Below, in pieces: positions 36,746 to 45,719 of a stretch of 64,000 bases of DNA. Both the position numbers and the translations under genes were made by a program. Position 1 is the first letter of the stretch. Each line of letters begins with the position of its first letter. The DNA is from Desulfocapsa sp. Its GTDB lineage: Bacteria; Desulfobacterota; Desulfobulbia; Desulfobulbales; Desulfocapsaceae. The stretch is from the NCBI GenBank assembly GCA_022712895.1, contig JAFLJS010000008.1, positions 154,355-218,354 on the forward strand. Reading direction: 5' to 3'. A model generated the notes under the pieces. That model saw only the letters and a program-made list of their open reading frames with translations, was not told where the DNA came from and did no database searches.

Positions 36746-38602
36746 ATGAATGGGTATTTTGGAAAAGCATTAAAAGTAGATTTGGAAAGTGGTTCCACTT
36801 CAGTTTTAACCATTCCTGAGGAATGGTATCAGGATTATATCGGCGGTGAGGGAGTCGGCGTCCGACTCTTTTTCGAATACTTTAACTGGAAATCCGATAA
36901 CAGGGATGAAGACTCACCCATTATCCTGGCCTCAGGGCCCTTAACCGGCACCAATGCGCCCTGCAGCGGGCGAACGTGTGTGGTCTACCGCTCACCGGCA
37001 ACAGGAACACTAGGACTTTCCAACGTAGGCGGACGCTTGGGAAAAGAGATCCGTAAAGCCGGGTGGGATTTTCTGGTGATCCTCGGGCGTTCAAAACAGC
37101 CGGTTATTCTGAATATTGAAAACGAAGAGGCTGAACTTCTGGATGGCTCCGACCTCTGGGGAAAAAATATTCAGGAAACAGATCAAGCGGTCAAAGACAG
37201 AATTGGAAAGAATGGTGTTCAAGTCGCCTGTATCGGACCAGCCGGTGAAAACCAGGTGCTGTACGCCTCATTGATGACAGATAAGGAACGGGCTGCCGGA
37301 CGCGGTGGTATTGGAGCCTTGATGGGAATGAAAAAAATCAAGGCCATCGCTGTCAGGGGAGACAACAAGATGCCTGTCTCGTCCCCGGAAAAACTGAAAG
37401 AAGCCGCTGCAGTCACCAGAGAAGGAATGCTCTCGGAACATTTTATTAAAGAGGCGTTAAAACCCTTTGGAACGCCAAGTTTTTATGACTCAATGAGTGC
37501 GCTGGGACTTCTGCCTACAAAAAACTGGCAGCGGACAAGTTATCCGGAATCTCTGGACACCATGGGAATGGAAGCCTACCACAAAACATTGGACGTCAAG
37601 CCGTACGCGTGTACGAACTGCCCAATCGGCTGTGGACGGAAAACAACCATCAAGGAAGGACCTTATGCCGGAGCAAAAGGTGGCGGCCCCGAATTTGAAA
37701 CCATGGGTGCTTTCGGTTCCAAATGCCTAGTTGCAGATATCTCCGTTGTTGCCAAAGCCAACTACCTCTGCAACAACCTTGGGCTGGACACGATCTCCAC
37801 AGGCCAAATCATTGCCACAGCTATGGAATGGTACGAAAACGGGACGCTGACAAAGGAACAGACCGACGGCATCGATCTGAACTGGGGAAACGGCGAAGCA
37901 TTGCTGGAAATTATTGAAAAAATCGCCGCACGGGACGGACTCGGCAATCTGCTGGCAGACGGGGTTAAACGGGCAGCGGAAAAACTCGGAAAGGGCGCTG
38001 ATTATGCCGCCATGCATGTCAAAGGATTGGAAATGTCATCCTGCGGGGTCAGGGCCAGTAAAGGTGAGGCCATTTCCTTTGCTGTTTCACCTAGGGGCGG
38101 CGATCATTTGCGACCCTTTGCTTCAACCATTGATGCCTTTGGGTATCGCGATGAAGAGCTGGGAATCACAGAAGATGTGGACTATCTTGAGGATGGTAAC
38201 AAGAGCTGGGTCAAACCGCTCCAGGAGCTCTCTATGGCAACCAACATGTTGGGAGTCTGCCTGTTCGGATCTATTACCCTGGGTGTCAAACCTGAATCAT
38301 GGGCACGCCTGTTGTCAGCTGTTACCGGTAAAACCATTAGCGGCCCGGAGCTGCTGAAGGCAGCGGAACGCGTGATCAATATGGAACGGATGATCAATGC
38401 AAAGCTTGGTTTCGATCGCAAGGACGATACCCTGCCGAAACGTCTGCTGACAGAACCGGCTCCAGACGGCCGGGGAAAAGGACAGGTTGTTGACTTGGAC
38501 AAAGTCCTGGACAGCTATTATCAATCCATGGGCTGGGAAATCACAACCGGACTGCCCAAAACCGAAACCCTGGAAAAACTCAACCTAAGCTGGTTGTCCT
38601 AA
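36746..38602 (+). CDS. aor: Tungsten-containing aldehyde:ferredoxin oxidoreductase
   Basis: 618 residues, the normal AOR length. The N-terminal domain begins GYFGKALKVDLESGSTSVLTIPEEWYQDYIGGEGVG, with GGRLGKEIRKAGWD and DKERAAGRGGIGALMG. The 4Fe-4S ligands are in YACTNCPIGCGRKT (about 287-300) plus a distal Cys in LGVCLFGS (about 500). The pterin-binding segment GGPEFETMGAFGSKC is also present. It oxidises aldehydes to acids with ferredoxin as acceptor, or the reverse, and could act with the alcohol dehydrogenases in this window to interconvert acids and alcohols. It is preceded by a LuxR regulator; no partner subunit lies next to it. Confidence 0.95.
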   Translation: MNGYFGKALKVDLESGSTSVLTIPEEWYQDYIGGEGVGVRLFFEYFNWKSDNRDEDSPIILASGPLTGTNAPCSGRTCVVYRSPATGTLGLSNVGGRLGKEIRKAGWDFLVILGRSKQPVILNIENEEAELLDGSDLWGKNIQETDQAVKDRIGKNGVQVACIGPAGENQVLYASLMTDKERAAGRGGIGALMGMKKIKAIAVRGDNKMPVSSPEKLKEAAAVTREGMLSEHFIKEALKPFGTPSFYDSMSALGLLPTKNWQRTSYPESLDTMGMEAYHKTLDVKPYACTNCPIGCGRKTTIKEGPYAGAKGGGPEFETMGAFGSKCLVADISVVAKANYLCNNLGLDTISTGQIIATAMEWYENGTLTKEQTDGIDLNWGNGEALLEIIEKIAARDGLGNLLADGVKRAAEKLGKGADYAAMHVKGLEMSSCGVRASKGEAISFAVSPRGGDHLRPFASTIDAFGYRDEELGITEDVDYLEDGNKSWVKPLQELSMATNMLGVCLFGSITLGVKPESWARLLSAVTGKTISGPELLKAAERVINMERMINAKLGFDRKDDTLPKRLLTEPAPDGRGKGQVVDLDKVLDSYYQSMGWEITTGLPKTETLEKLNLSWLS

Positions 38603-38607
38603 CCTGA

Positions 38608-38649
38608 TTGGTCATCTCTGTGCAATACCAAAAGCACAGGGATGACCAA
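38608..38649 (+). terminator. Hairpin after the aldehyde oxidoreductase gene
   Basis: TTGGTCATC.CTGTGC (38608-38623) pairs with GCACAG.GATGACCAA (38634-38649), a 16-bp stem with one mismatch starting just after the stop codon. No T-run follows directly, so it may stabilise the 3' end or terminate weakly. Confidence 0.5.
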
Positions 38650-39078
38650 CCTCCATCACCCATTATCCTTTTTACACTCTCAACTTGTTGATAAGGTGAT
38701 AAGAATTGGCTTTCCAGTGAGGAAGTGTAGCCGAAATGATACTCATCAATTGACATACCGCATTAATAGGCATGCTCAACAATCGAATATGGTAAAGATG
38801 ATGATACGAAAATGTGTTCAATGGGGATTGTACAGACAGTAACGGATATTTGAGATCGACCTCTGTTGCAGAGTAGTATCTTTCTTGATTATTTCAGGGT
38901 GCAGTATTTATCATGGCCGCCTTCAGGACATGCAAAGCCATTGAACCATCTCAATTGGAAAAGTGATTGGCGGGATTGTTCCTCGGAGCCATATTGAGAT
39001 AGGTATCCCAGCAAACTAAGATCTTATAGCAATTAAATTTTAGCCATAATTATCTCCTGTTGTGATAGTTTAGAGATA
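38650..39078. other. Intergenic region between aor and the molybdoenzyme operon end
   Basis: About 430 bp between converging genes. Bases 38697-38728 carry a short repeat shared with 34647-34677. A 66-codon frame over 38642-38842 has no recognisable features and overlaps that repeat, so it is not called as a gene. Confidence 0.35.
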
Positions 39079-39246
39079 TCATAGTAGAGGTGGGTACTCA
39101 CAGTGTGAGCACCCACTAAAAAAAGTAATACCCTTTCCCAGACCCTGGCCAAGTTCCGGTATTTTTTTACCGCCAAAAACCAGAAAGGTAATGGCCGCGA
39201 CAATCATCACTTCGGCTGTACCAATTCCAGATATTGCATTTTCTTT
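39079..39246 (-). pseudogene. tatA: Broken tatA-like gene
   Basis: Reading the minus strand gives GIGTAEVMIVAAITFLVFGGKKIPELGQGLGKGITFF, a clear TatA/E helix, hinge and amphipathic start. The frame is closed upstream by a TGA about 50 nt before this segment, with no ATG, GTG or TTG at the proper position. Downstream the frame runs through a strong inverted repeat (39090-39116) and stops at 39081-39079, well short of a normal TatA tail. It lies directly after the torD-like gene of a Tat-dependent enzyme operon. A real short TatA with an unusual start codon, or a sequencing error, cannot be excluded. Confidence 0.6.
39090..39116. repeat. Strong inverted repeat at the tatA remnant
   Basis: GTGGGTACTCAC (39090-39101) and GTGAGCACCCAC (39105-39116) form a 12-bp stem with one G-T pair and a three-base loop. 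Neither strand has a following T-run, so it is not a standard terminator. It sits within the shortened 3' end of the tatA-like frame. Confidence 0.6.
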
Positions 39247-39280
39247 TCAATGCATCTTGCATGCGGAATTTGTCTCTGCT

Positions 39281-39904
39281 TTAATGCTTTTGACAGGTTT
39301 CCTTAAGGATATATGCAGCACCCCGGTAAAAATCTTCGTTGGTGTGTTCCAAGATTAAATCAGCAAAATCTGGCACCCATGTGGTCAACTGTTCATCAAA
39401 AAATGTTTCTTTAAGTTTATCAATTCGATAGATTTCCTCCTGATCGCCCGCCACTTCGAGTTCCTGCAGACGGAGGAGGAGATATTCCATGAATTCCAGT
39501 TCAAAACCAATATGATCTTCCGGGATCTGAAATAAATTTTGTACAGCAAGACCCGCCTCAAGATATTGTTTCCTGACAGTAACTGTGACGTCGGACATCA
39601 CTGAACGGTTTTCCGTCAGATAGAAAGAGGCAAAGGGTATGGCCGGGGCACGCTTCGGGCCGATAAATAACCGTGAGAACTCCACTGCCAGTTCCTCAAC
39701 GTAGTCATCCAGCCTGTCACCATTGGCCCTAGCAGCTTGGCCTACAAGGCTAAAGCCACGATCAAGATCATTATCCTCCGCTGAAACTGTTATCTGCTGA
39801 AGTTCCAGCAGCAGGTCCTTATCCACCTCCTCAATGAAGATTCTTTTTAAAAAACTGAATAAAGGTTTTGCATCTACCATGCTATTCGTGTCAGCCATTT
39901 CCAT
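39281..39904 (-). CDS. TorD/DmsD-family molybdoenzyme chaperone
   Basis: 207 residues, all-helical, with the TorD-family core EEVAVEFSRLFIGPKRAPAIPFASFYLTENRSVMSD (here near residues 70-110) and the following GLAVQNLFQIPEDHIGFELEFMEYLLLRL. These chaperones bind the Tat signal peptide and help insert the molybdenum cofactor before export. It lies about 65 nt downstream of the catalytic subunit gene with GGAG before the ATG, so its client is very likely that subunit. Confidence 0.87.
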   Translation of the reverse strand: MEMADTNSMVDAKPLFSFLKRIFIEEVDKDLLLELQQITVSAEDNDLDRGFSLVGQAARANGDRLDDYVEELAVEFSRLFIGPKRAPAIPFASFYLTENRSVMSDVTVTVRKQYLEAGLAVQNLFQIPEDHIGFELEFMEYLLLRLQELEVAGDQEEIYRIDKLKETFFDEQLTTWVPDFADLILEHTNEDFYRGAAYILKETCQKH

Positions 39905-39970
39905 GGTTCTACTTCTCCTCGAAGAAATCGGTCGGGGCCAGCATGCTGCTGCCCCCGACCGGGTTAAAGG

Positions 39971-42811
39971 TTAAACTTTTTTAATGTTGACGATCATATC
40001 CGCAAAAGCCGGGAAGCCCATGATTGGACTCAAGGCATCTGGGTCAATCAGCATGTTGTGATACGGCGTGTACTTCCTGCTTTTGTATGCCGGTCCCATT
40101 CCAGGAGCCCAACGGCCACCTGCACCGAATCCCAGTTTGATCACTCCGGGCCGGATGCCGCCAGTGGCGAATATCTTGCCCTTCGTTGATTTCCCCAACG
40201 GGTTGGTGAGTTCCACAAGATCTCCAGTGGATATTCCCAAATCCTTGGCGTCGACGTCATTGATCATGATGGTTCCCACTGAAAAGCTATTGGCCGGGAA
40301 CTTCATTGTCATGTTTTTCATGCCTTCTCCAGGAACAGCCTCGGGCACCTCGGCCTCAAAGGGCTCGTTCAACGGCTGCCAGGTTCCTTCCGCTTTCACC
40401 TGTCCCAGCCAAGGTATCATCTGAGTACCGCTCATGGAATGGTGAATCTTGCCACCAATTACCTGGAAAGGATAATCTTTGGCATATTTTTTATAATCGG
40501 GGTTAGTATGCGGATTCCACTTGGTCTCGAACCAGAAAAAGGTCTTGGGAAACTTTTTAAAACCGATCTCCCGCAATCCAAGAGGTACGTCGCCACCAGA
40601 TTCCTCAATTTTCTTGTTATGTTTGGCGTAGCGTCCCTTGCGTTTGCCGTCCTCCTCATAATCCCAGACGAACTCGATCATTTTGCTGGAAGTCTTGGGA
40701 AAGGCATAGTTGGGCTCGTCTGCGTCATGCTTACGGTAGCGATACCAGCTCATGGGCCAGATGGCCACCCCGTTATGTTCGCGCAGCCATTTCACGGTGA
40801 GCGGAGTACCGTTGACTTTTTTATTCTTATCGTCCACCTTGGCCTTACCGCTTTCCAGGGAGTCCGGGGTACCATAAAGCTTATATCCTTCTGGATATTG
40901 TGGGTAGGGTAGCGGCCGCCCCACATTAACCCTGCCTGGAGATACTGCCAGCATCTCATCAACAAAATCCTCCTCTTTGTCGTACTTCTCCCAGAAATCC
41001 TCGCCTTTGATGTCAGGATCGCCAAGGTCGTGAAGTTTCTTTGCCAGTAGATTCATTATCTCAAAAGGAGGTTTGGACTCATACATGGGCTTTATCACAG
41101 CGTCACGGTTGTAAACCACCTGATGTGAAGGATAGATATCTGAGAGGCTCTGACGCTCAACAAAACTTGCCTCGGGCAGGATGATATCTGCGTAGAGGGA
41201 GGATTCCAGAGCCAGGGTATCAGTGACTACCATTAACTCAAGTTTGTAATCACCGTTGGCATCTTTGGCCTTGATTGCGTCTTCCCAGCGATAGGAAGGA
41301 CCGGCGGTATAAACCGCATTGCCTGTCCGCAAGAAAAATGCTTTGATGGAATAATGATACCCTCGGAAGGGTCCATAGGAAATATCCACTCCGTCCATAA
41401 AGGCGTTTGGATAGTTGCCCACCGATTCGTCCCAGGCGCATGGATGCTTATGACCAAAAAGATCCATGTGCAGGTGCTCGACCTCGGCTTCCACCTCCTT
41501 ACCATTCACCTCCCTGGTGATTTTTTTCTTCTTGAACTGTTTACCTGTAAAAGAGCCACCCTTGTTGCACTTGACCAGCTCGCAGTCAATGGCCCCACCC
41601 GGTACATCGAAGTTGCCGGTAATCACGTTAAGGACCGTACCAATGACCGAACAGCAGTAACCATTGTAGTGATGGCCTGGTGATTGCATACCCCAGACCA
41701 GGGTTGCCGGTTTGATTATCCCAAACTGATGGGACAGATCCTCAATCTGTTTTTTCTCTAGGCCGGTGCGCTCTGCGGCCCAGTCAATACTGAAATAGGA
41801 GAGTCCATTGATCGGATCCTTCTTGCCGTACCAGGATTTGAATTCGTCCATAAACTCATCCCAGCCTTTGACGTACTTTTTCATATCCCAATCGATATAG
41901 CTGCGATTTTTGTCTTTGGGATCGTCATTATCCAGGATATAGCGGAGCATAGCACCAAAGAGATCACCATCTGTGCCCGCTCTGGGAGAAAGCCAGACAT
42001 CGGCCTTGGAGGCGGTGTTACTCAAGGCGGGATCGATAACCACTACCTTGCAGTCATTTTCCACCTGGGCACCTACCGTGCCCCGATTTTCATAGTAGAT
42101 CCGGGTGGCAACAAAGGGATTCCAGCCATTATAGATAATCAGTTTGTTCTTGTAGCCATACTCTTTCTTGAGGGAATTGTCTGATTGGCGGACGAGTTTG
42201 GGCGTCATCAGATCAGGCTCGATTCGTTTACCTCCCAGGATAAGTTTGGGCCCATGACGGCGTGGTACATCGCAGATGGAACCATGTTCTGATGCGTTGG
42301 GTGAACCAAAGGCGAAGGTGAGCCGGTAGTATGGGTTGCGGTCGGTAACATCGCCACAGTCCATAATCATAGACTCGGCACCGTGTCGCTTCTTAATGCT
42401 GATCAGCTTTTTACCGATATAATCCAGGGCTTCATCCCAACTGACCCGCTTAAACTTACCCTCACCACGTTCGCCGACCCGTTTCATGGGGTATTTAATC
42501 CGATAAGGCGAATAGATGAGCTGTTGGCTAGCTGACCCCTTGGCACAACAGGTACCGTCGTTCATCGGCACCTCGGAGTTACCGTAGATCTTTTCGAGCT
42601 GACCGTTGCGCACCCACATCTCCATGCCACACTCGGCCGGACACATGGTACAGGCACTGTAATGGATTTTGTATTTGTCCATGGCCAGGGTGGCAGCCTT
42701 CGCCTCATCAGGACTCAATTTCTTGAGCGATAACATCCCCGACTGCGACAGGGCAACGCTGCCTGCCAGGATGCTGCTGTATTTTATGAAGCCTCGTCTA
42801 GTTGTATTCAT
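39971..42811 (-). CDS. Tat-exported molybdopterin oxidoreductase, catalytic subunit
   Basis: 946 residues. A twin-arginine signal (NTTRRGFIKYSSILAGSVAL) is followed by a 4Fe-4S site (Cys54, Cys57, Cys61 and Cys88 or Cys89). The molybdopterin domains follow, with a Cys at about 180 (SEHGSICDVPR) at the position of the molybdenum ligand in the Psr/Phs/Ttr/Arr group of the DMSO reductase family. The C-terminal cofactor-binding domain has ANSFSVGTIMINDVDAKDLGI and ends with FADMIVNI. It is a periplasmic reductase or oxidase of an oxyanion or sulfur compound; the true substrate cannot be assigned. Electrons would pass via the FeS subunit and the multihaem cytochrome upstream. Confidence 0.9.
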   Translation of the reverse strand: MNTTRRGFIKYSSILAGSVALSQSGMLSLKKLSPDEAKAATLAMDKYKIHYSACTMCPAECGMEMWVRNGQLEKIYGNSEVPMNDGTCCAKGSASQQLIYSPYRIKYPMKRVGERGEGKFKRVSWDEALDYIGKKLISIKKRHGAESMIMDCGDVTDRNPYYRLTFAFGSPNASEHGSICDVPRRHGPKLILGGKRIEPDLMTPKLVRQSDNSLKKEYGYKNKLIIYNGWNPFVATRIYYENRGTVGAQVENDCKVVVIDPALSNTASKADVWLSPRAGTDGDLFGAMLRYILDNDDPKDKNRSYIDWDMKKYVKGWDEFMDEFKSWYGKKDPINGLSYFSIDWAAERTGLEKKQIEDLSHQFGIIKPATLVWGMQSPGHHYNGYCCSVIGTVLNVITGNFDVPGGAIDCELVKCNKGGSFTGKQFKKKKITREVNGKEVEAEVEHLHMDLFGHKHPCAWDESVGNYPNAFMDGVDISYGPFRGYHYSIKAFFLRTGNAVYTAGPSYRWEDAIKAKDANGDYKLELMVVTDTLALESSLYADIILPEASFVERQSLSDIYPSHQVVYNRDAVIKPMYESKPPFEIMNLLAKKLHDLGDPDIKGEDFWEKYDKEEDFVDEMLAVSPGRVNVGRPLPYPQYPEGYKLYGTPDSLESGKAKVDDKNKKVNGTPLTVKWLREHNGVAIWPMSWYRYRKHDADEPNYAFPKTSSKMIEFVWDYEEDGKRKGRYAKHNKKIEESGGDVPLGLREIGFKKFPKTFFWFETKWNPHTNPDYKKYAKDYPFQVIGGKIHHSMSGTQMIPWLGQVKAEGTWQPLNEPFEAEVPEAVPGEGMKNMTMKFPANSFSVGTIMINDVDAKDLGISTGDLVELTNPLGKSTKGKIFATGGIRPGVIKLGFGAGGRWAPGMGPAYKSRKYTPYHNMLIDPDALSPIMGFPAFADMIVNIKKV

Positions 42812-42890
42812 ATGTTCTCCTCGTTATGATAAACCATTTTTCTCACAATGTTCTTTTCTTCTCCAGAGTGCAAACGTATACGTTTGGGAC

Positions 42891-43718
42891 TCATATTTTC
42901 GGGTTGGCCTGCTCGTCCAACGCGGCCAGGTCGTCGTCAAGATCGATGTAATAGACATTGGGACTGGTCTTCTTGTCCGGTTTCATCACCTTGACCGGGT
43001 TATTCTTGATAAGCTTGGAGACCTCACTGCCGGGGTCGTTAAGATCACCGAATATCCGGGATCGCCCTACGCAGCTCTTTACACAGGCCGGTTCCAGCCC
43101 CTGATCCAACCGATGCACGCACAAGGAACATTTACCGATTCCGTACTTGCCTTCCTTGTCCTTTCGGGTCAGGAGAACGTTGGGGTCGAAATAACGGGCG
43201 CCATAGGGGCAGGCCTTGATGCACTTGCCACAGCCGATGCACAAATCATTATCGATAAGAATTGCCCCATCCGGCCGTTTGTAGGTAGCGCCGATGCTGT
43301 AGCGGATCTTTTTGCCTTCCGGAGTCAGATACACTTTACGCTCCGCCTTGGGATACTCCGGACAAGCCTTGACACAGGGTGGCACCTGCATCCGGCCAAC
43401 CATTTCGGTACCCTCGCAATGATTGCAAAGGAGGGGTAGAAATGGACGTTCGGCCTTCGGATAGCTTCCTTTCTCCATGGTGCTCACCCAGGCACCGAAT
43501 CCGACCATAGGTATTGAGTTTTCCATCTTACAGGTAATCTGGCAGGAGTAGCAGCCCACGCATCTCCTGAGATCAATGACCATACCCCAACGAGGGGCCT
43601 TTTTTTGCGCTGCTTCAGCAGGCTCAGCTGCCAAACCTGCCGCAGCAACTGTCCCAGCCAGTACCGCACCGGCGGTTTGTAAGAATTTTCGTCTTTCTTG
43701 TGTGTGATTGTCTTCCAT
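42891..43718 (-). CDS. Tat-exported 4Fe-4S electron-transfer subunit
   Basis: 275 residues. A twin-arginine signal (ERRKFLQTAGAVLAGTVAAAGLA) is followed by a DmsB/PsrB-type body with four cluster motifs: CVGCYSCQITCK, CNHCEGTEMVGRMQVPPCVKACP, CIGCGKCIKACPYGARY and CSLCVHRLDQGLEPACVKSC. It wires the catalytic subunit to the membrane cytochrome. It lies between the cytochrome gene and the catalytic gene on the minus strand. Confidence 0.93.
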   Translation of the reverse strand: MEDNHTQERRKFLQTAGAVLAGTVAAAGLAAEPAEAAQKKAPRWGMVIDLRRCVGCYSCQITCKMENSIPMVGFGAWVSTMEKGSYPKAERPFLPLLCNHCEGTEMVGRMQVPPCVKACPEYPKAERKVYLTPEGKKIRYSIGATYKRPDGAILIDNDLCIGCGKCIKACPYGARYFDPNVLLTRKDKEGKYGIGKCSLCVHRLDQGLEPACVKSCVGRSRIFGDLNDPGSEVSKLIKNNPVKVMKPDKKTSPNVYYIDLDDDLAALDEQANPKI

Positions 43719-43937
43719 GTAGCCTCCTTATCTTGGCTTCGGCGTACCCGCAACCATTGCGATGCCGCCTTTTGATATCTTTCTCCCAGCGCCTATCCGA
43801 CAGTCGTAAAAGCCGGCCGGACGCTTACCTTCCTCTTTAACATCTTCAAAATATGACACCTAAGAGATGCCGCCTGACATAACGTCTTGAAATGGCCGCC
43901 AAATAGCACAACCCGTATGTCAATACCGTCCTCGTCG

Positions 43938-45362
43938 TTATTGTTGTGCATCCTCAATCACGGCCAAGGCGTCCTCGAAATTGATCATTGCGTTGTTCAA
44001 CAGCATGAGGGAATATTTTTTATTGTGCACCCCATTGCCATATTCGACTATGTGCAGGTCCTCAAGTCCCTTCTCATAGAGCCCAGAGGCTTCTTCCATT
44101 ATCGCGGCCGGGATCATTGTGCTGTTGAGGGCCCCAATAGCAAGACGAGCCTCTTTTTCGAGATTAGTTGTAATCCTAAGACCATCCTCAACCTCTCTCT
44201 CCCACCGTTCGAGCATTTCTCGATGCCCTGCCTTATGGCAGGACACACAAGCCTGGGAGTCGCCCTGCGCCACCATCGTGCCCTTCAGTTGCTCTTCTTT
44301 AATATGGCAGGCCAGACAGTTGGTGTTAACTGCCTGCATTAAAGCAGGAGTCTGTGGCACTCCTTCTCGCTCTGGACCGGCCAGGAGCATGACTTGATAA
44401 GAATGCTGACCCGGATGACAGGCAGCGCAGTTTTGGAGAGTCGTGTTCACAAAATCGATCTTCTTATTATGCTGTTTAGGAATGTGACAGTCGAGGCAGC
44501 CGGCCTTTTGTTCAGCGACATGCTTCTCGTGCATTAACTTCATGTTACGACCCTTGGCCAGGACGTCGGGATTGGAATGACAGGCGTGGCAGGCTTGGGG
44601 CTTCAGGTCATCGGTGCCAGCAACAACACCGAGGTGGCAACTTGCACAAGGAACCTTATTTTCTGCAAGACTCTGATGTGTGATAGGGTTATCACCTTGC
44701 TCGGCATTTTTTTGTTTCTGTAATGAGTTAGTGGGAATAGCGTGGCAAAGTTCGCACTTGGCTAGTCCTTTGTTAAATTCGGAATTGCGAAAATGGCATG
44801 TGTAGCACAGATCCTTGCTCACCTCAAAATGCTTCTTGCTACCTGGCACTTGCCGATGGCAGGAACTGCAATGGAGGACCTGGCCTTCAATGGCTTTTGC
44901 CATATGAGCCTTGTGTTCAAAGGGAACAGCTCCTTCCCGCTCTGTGTATTTAAGTTTCTTCGTAAAAAAATCCCCTTTGGGATGACATGCAGAGGCCATA
45001 CAGCTTCGGTCATCGATATGGGTAGCTTTCCGTATTTCCTTCTCACCGGTGGCGAGATAAGTAAAGAGCTGACCTACCCCCTTGGCCTTGGCCTTGAGGG
45101 TCATTCTTTCGCCGGGCGCATAATGACACTGTACACAGGAGGCTACCTTTTTTTCCGTATTTCCACGGTGCTTGTCTCCCTTCCAACTCTCGTAGGCAGG
45201 CTCCATAATATGGCAGGAAGTGCCACAGAAACCAGGGGTACCGGTGTATGACTCGATTGACCCCACCAAGGTCACAACAACAATAATGACAATTAAAGCA
45301 ACAAAGAAAACTATTGTTTTCCAGCCGATTTTCTTTTCTGACAAAAGTTTTATTTTTTGCAC
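43938..45362 (-). CDS. Membrane-anchored multihaem cytochrome c (12 haem motifs)
   Basis: 474 residues from a GTG at 45362 with GGAG upstream. An N-terminal helix (TIVFFVALIVIIVVVTLVGSI) anchors a NapC/NirT-like start (PGFCGTSCHIMEPAYESW) and a long periplasmic domain. Twelve haem-binding motifs are visible: ten CxxCH, one CX3CH (CGTSCH) and one CX4CH (CMASACH). The last 110 residues are helical and haem-free. It probably takes electrons from menaquinol and passes them to the exported FeS/molybdopterin pair, or carries them the other way. It is first in the operon, behind a sigma-54 promoter. Confidence 0.92.
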   Translation of the reverse strand: MQKIKLLSEKKIGWKTIVFFVALIVIIVVVTLVGSIESYTGTPGFCGTSCHIMEPAYESWKGDKHRGNTEKKVASCVQCHYAPGERMTLKAKAKGVGQLFTYLATGEKEIRKATHIDDRSCMASACHPKGDFFTKKLKYTEREGAVPFEHKAHMAKAIEGQVLHCSSCHRQVPGSKKHFEVSKDLCYTCHFRNSEFNKGLAKCELCHAIPTNSLQKQKNAEQGDNPITHQSLAENKVPCASCHLGVVAGTDDLKPQACHACHSNPDVLAKGRNMKLMHEKHVAEQKAGCLDCHIPKQHNKKIDFVNTTLQNCAACHPGQHSYQVMLLAGPEREGVPQTPALMQAVNTNCLACHIKEEQLKGTMVAQGDSQACVSCHKAGHREMLERWEREVEDGLRITTNLEKEARLAIGALNSTMIPAAIMEEASGLYEKGLEDLHIVEYGNGVHNKKYSLMLLNNAMINFEDALAVIEDAQQ

Positions 45363-45474
45363 TGCTCTTGCTCCCTACAAATAATTAAAATTGAGGTAAG
45401 AGTTAGATAAATACAACTATTTTGATTCCATACTCTTTCATAAGACATCCCTCTACCCGATAGAAAATTGTGGC

Positions 45475-45491
45475 TCCTACCTGGGGTAGGA
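45475..45491 (-). promoter_or_regulatory. Hairpin in the cytochrome operon leader
   Basis: TCCTACC-TGG-GGTAGGA, a perfect 7-bp stem inside the predicted leader of about 160 nt. It could be an operator or affect message stability; no T-run follows. Confidence 0.35.
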
Positions 45492-45532
45492 CGTACACAA
45501 GACCCCATTCAGTCGATACCATGCCACAATTA

Positions 45533-45547
45533 GCAAGTATCGAGCCA
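45533..45547 (-). promoter_or_regulatory. Sigma-54 promoter of the cytochrome-molybdoenzyme operon
   Basis: The minus strand reads TGGCTCGATACTTGC followed by T, matching TGGCnCG-N4-TTGCw with exact spacing. It points at the cytochrome gene, with a start expected near 45520. A sigma-54 activator gene begins its coding end 170 bp away. The remaining intergenic sequence to 45719 would hold activator sites; TTTGC and GCAAA halves occur near 45600-45636. Confidence 0.78.
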
Positions 45548-45719
45548 CTTTTGGAAATCGTTTAATTACGGGAAGTTACTAGCTGAAGCACGGCTGTTTG
45601 CTGTTCAGAATCTGCACAACTGCGCAAAGGAAGCACAGTTTAAAAAGAACCTTGAAGGGAGAGGTACAATGGATTGTAAGAGTAAAAGGACGAGGTTAAT
45701 AGATTGGATTCAACTGAGA

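Noticed and set aside
38642..38842. A 66-codon frame after aor
   Set aside because: Starts inside the aor hairpin and runs through a short repeat; composition is not gene-like.
39090..39116. Rho-independent terminator at the tatA remnant
   Set aside because: The stem is strong but no T-run follows on either strand, so it is listed only as an inverted repeat.
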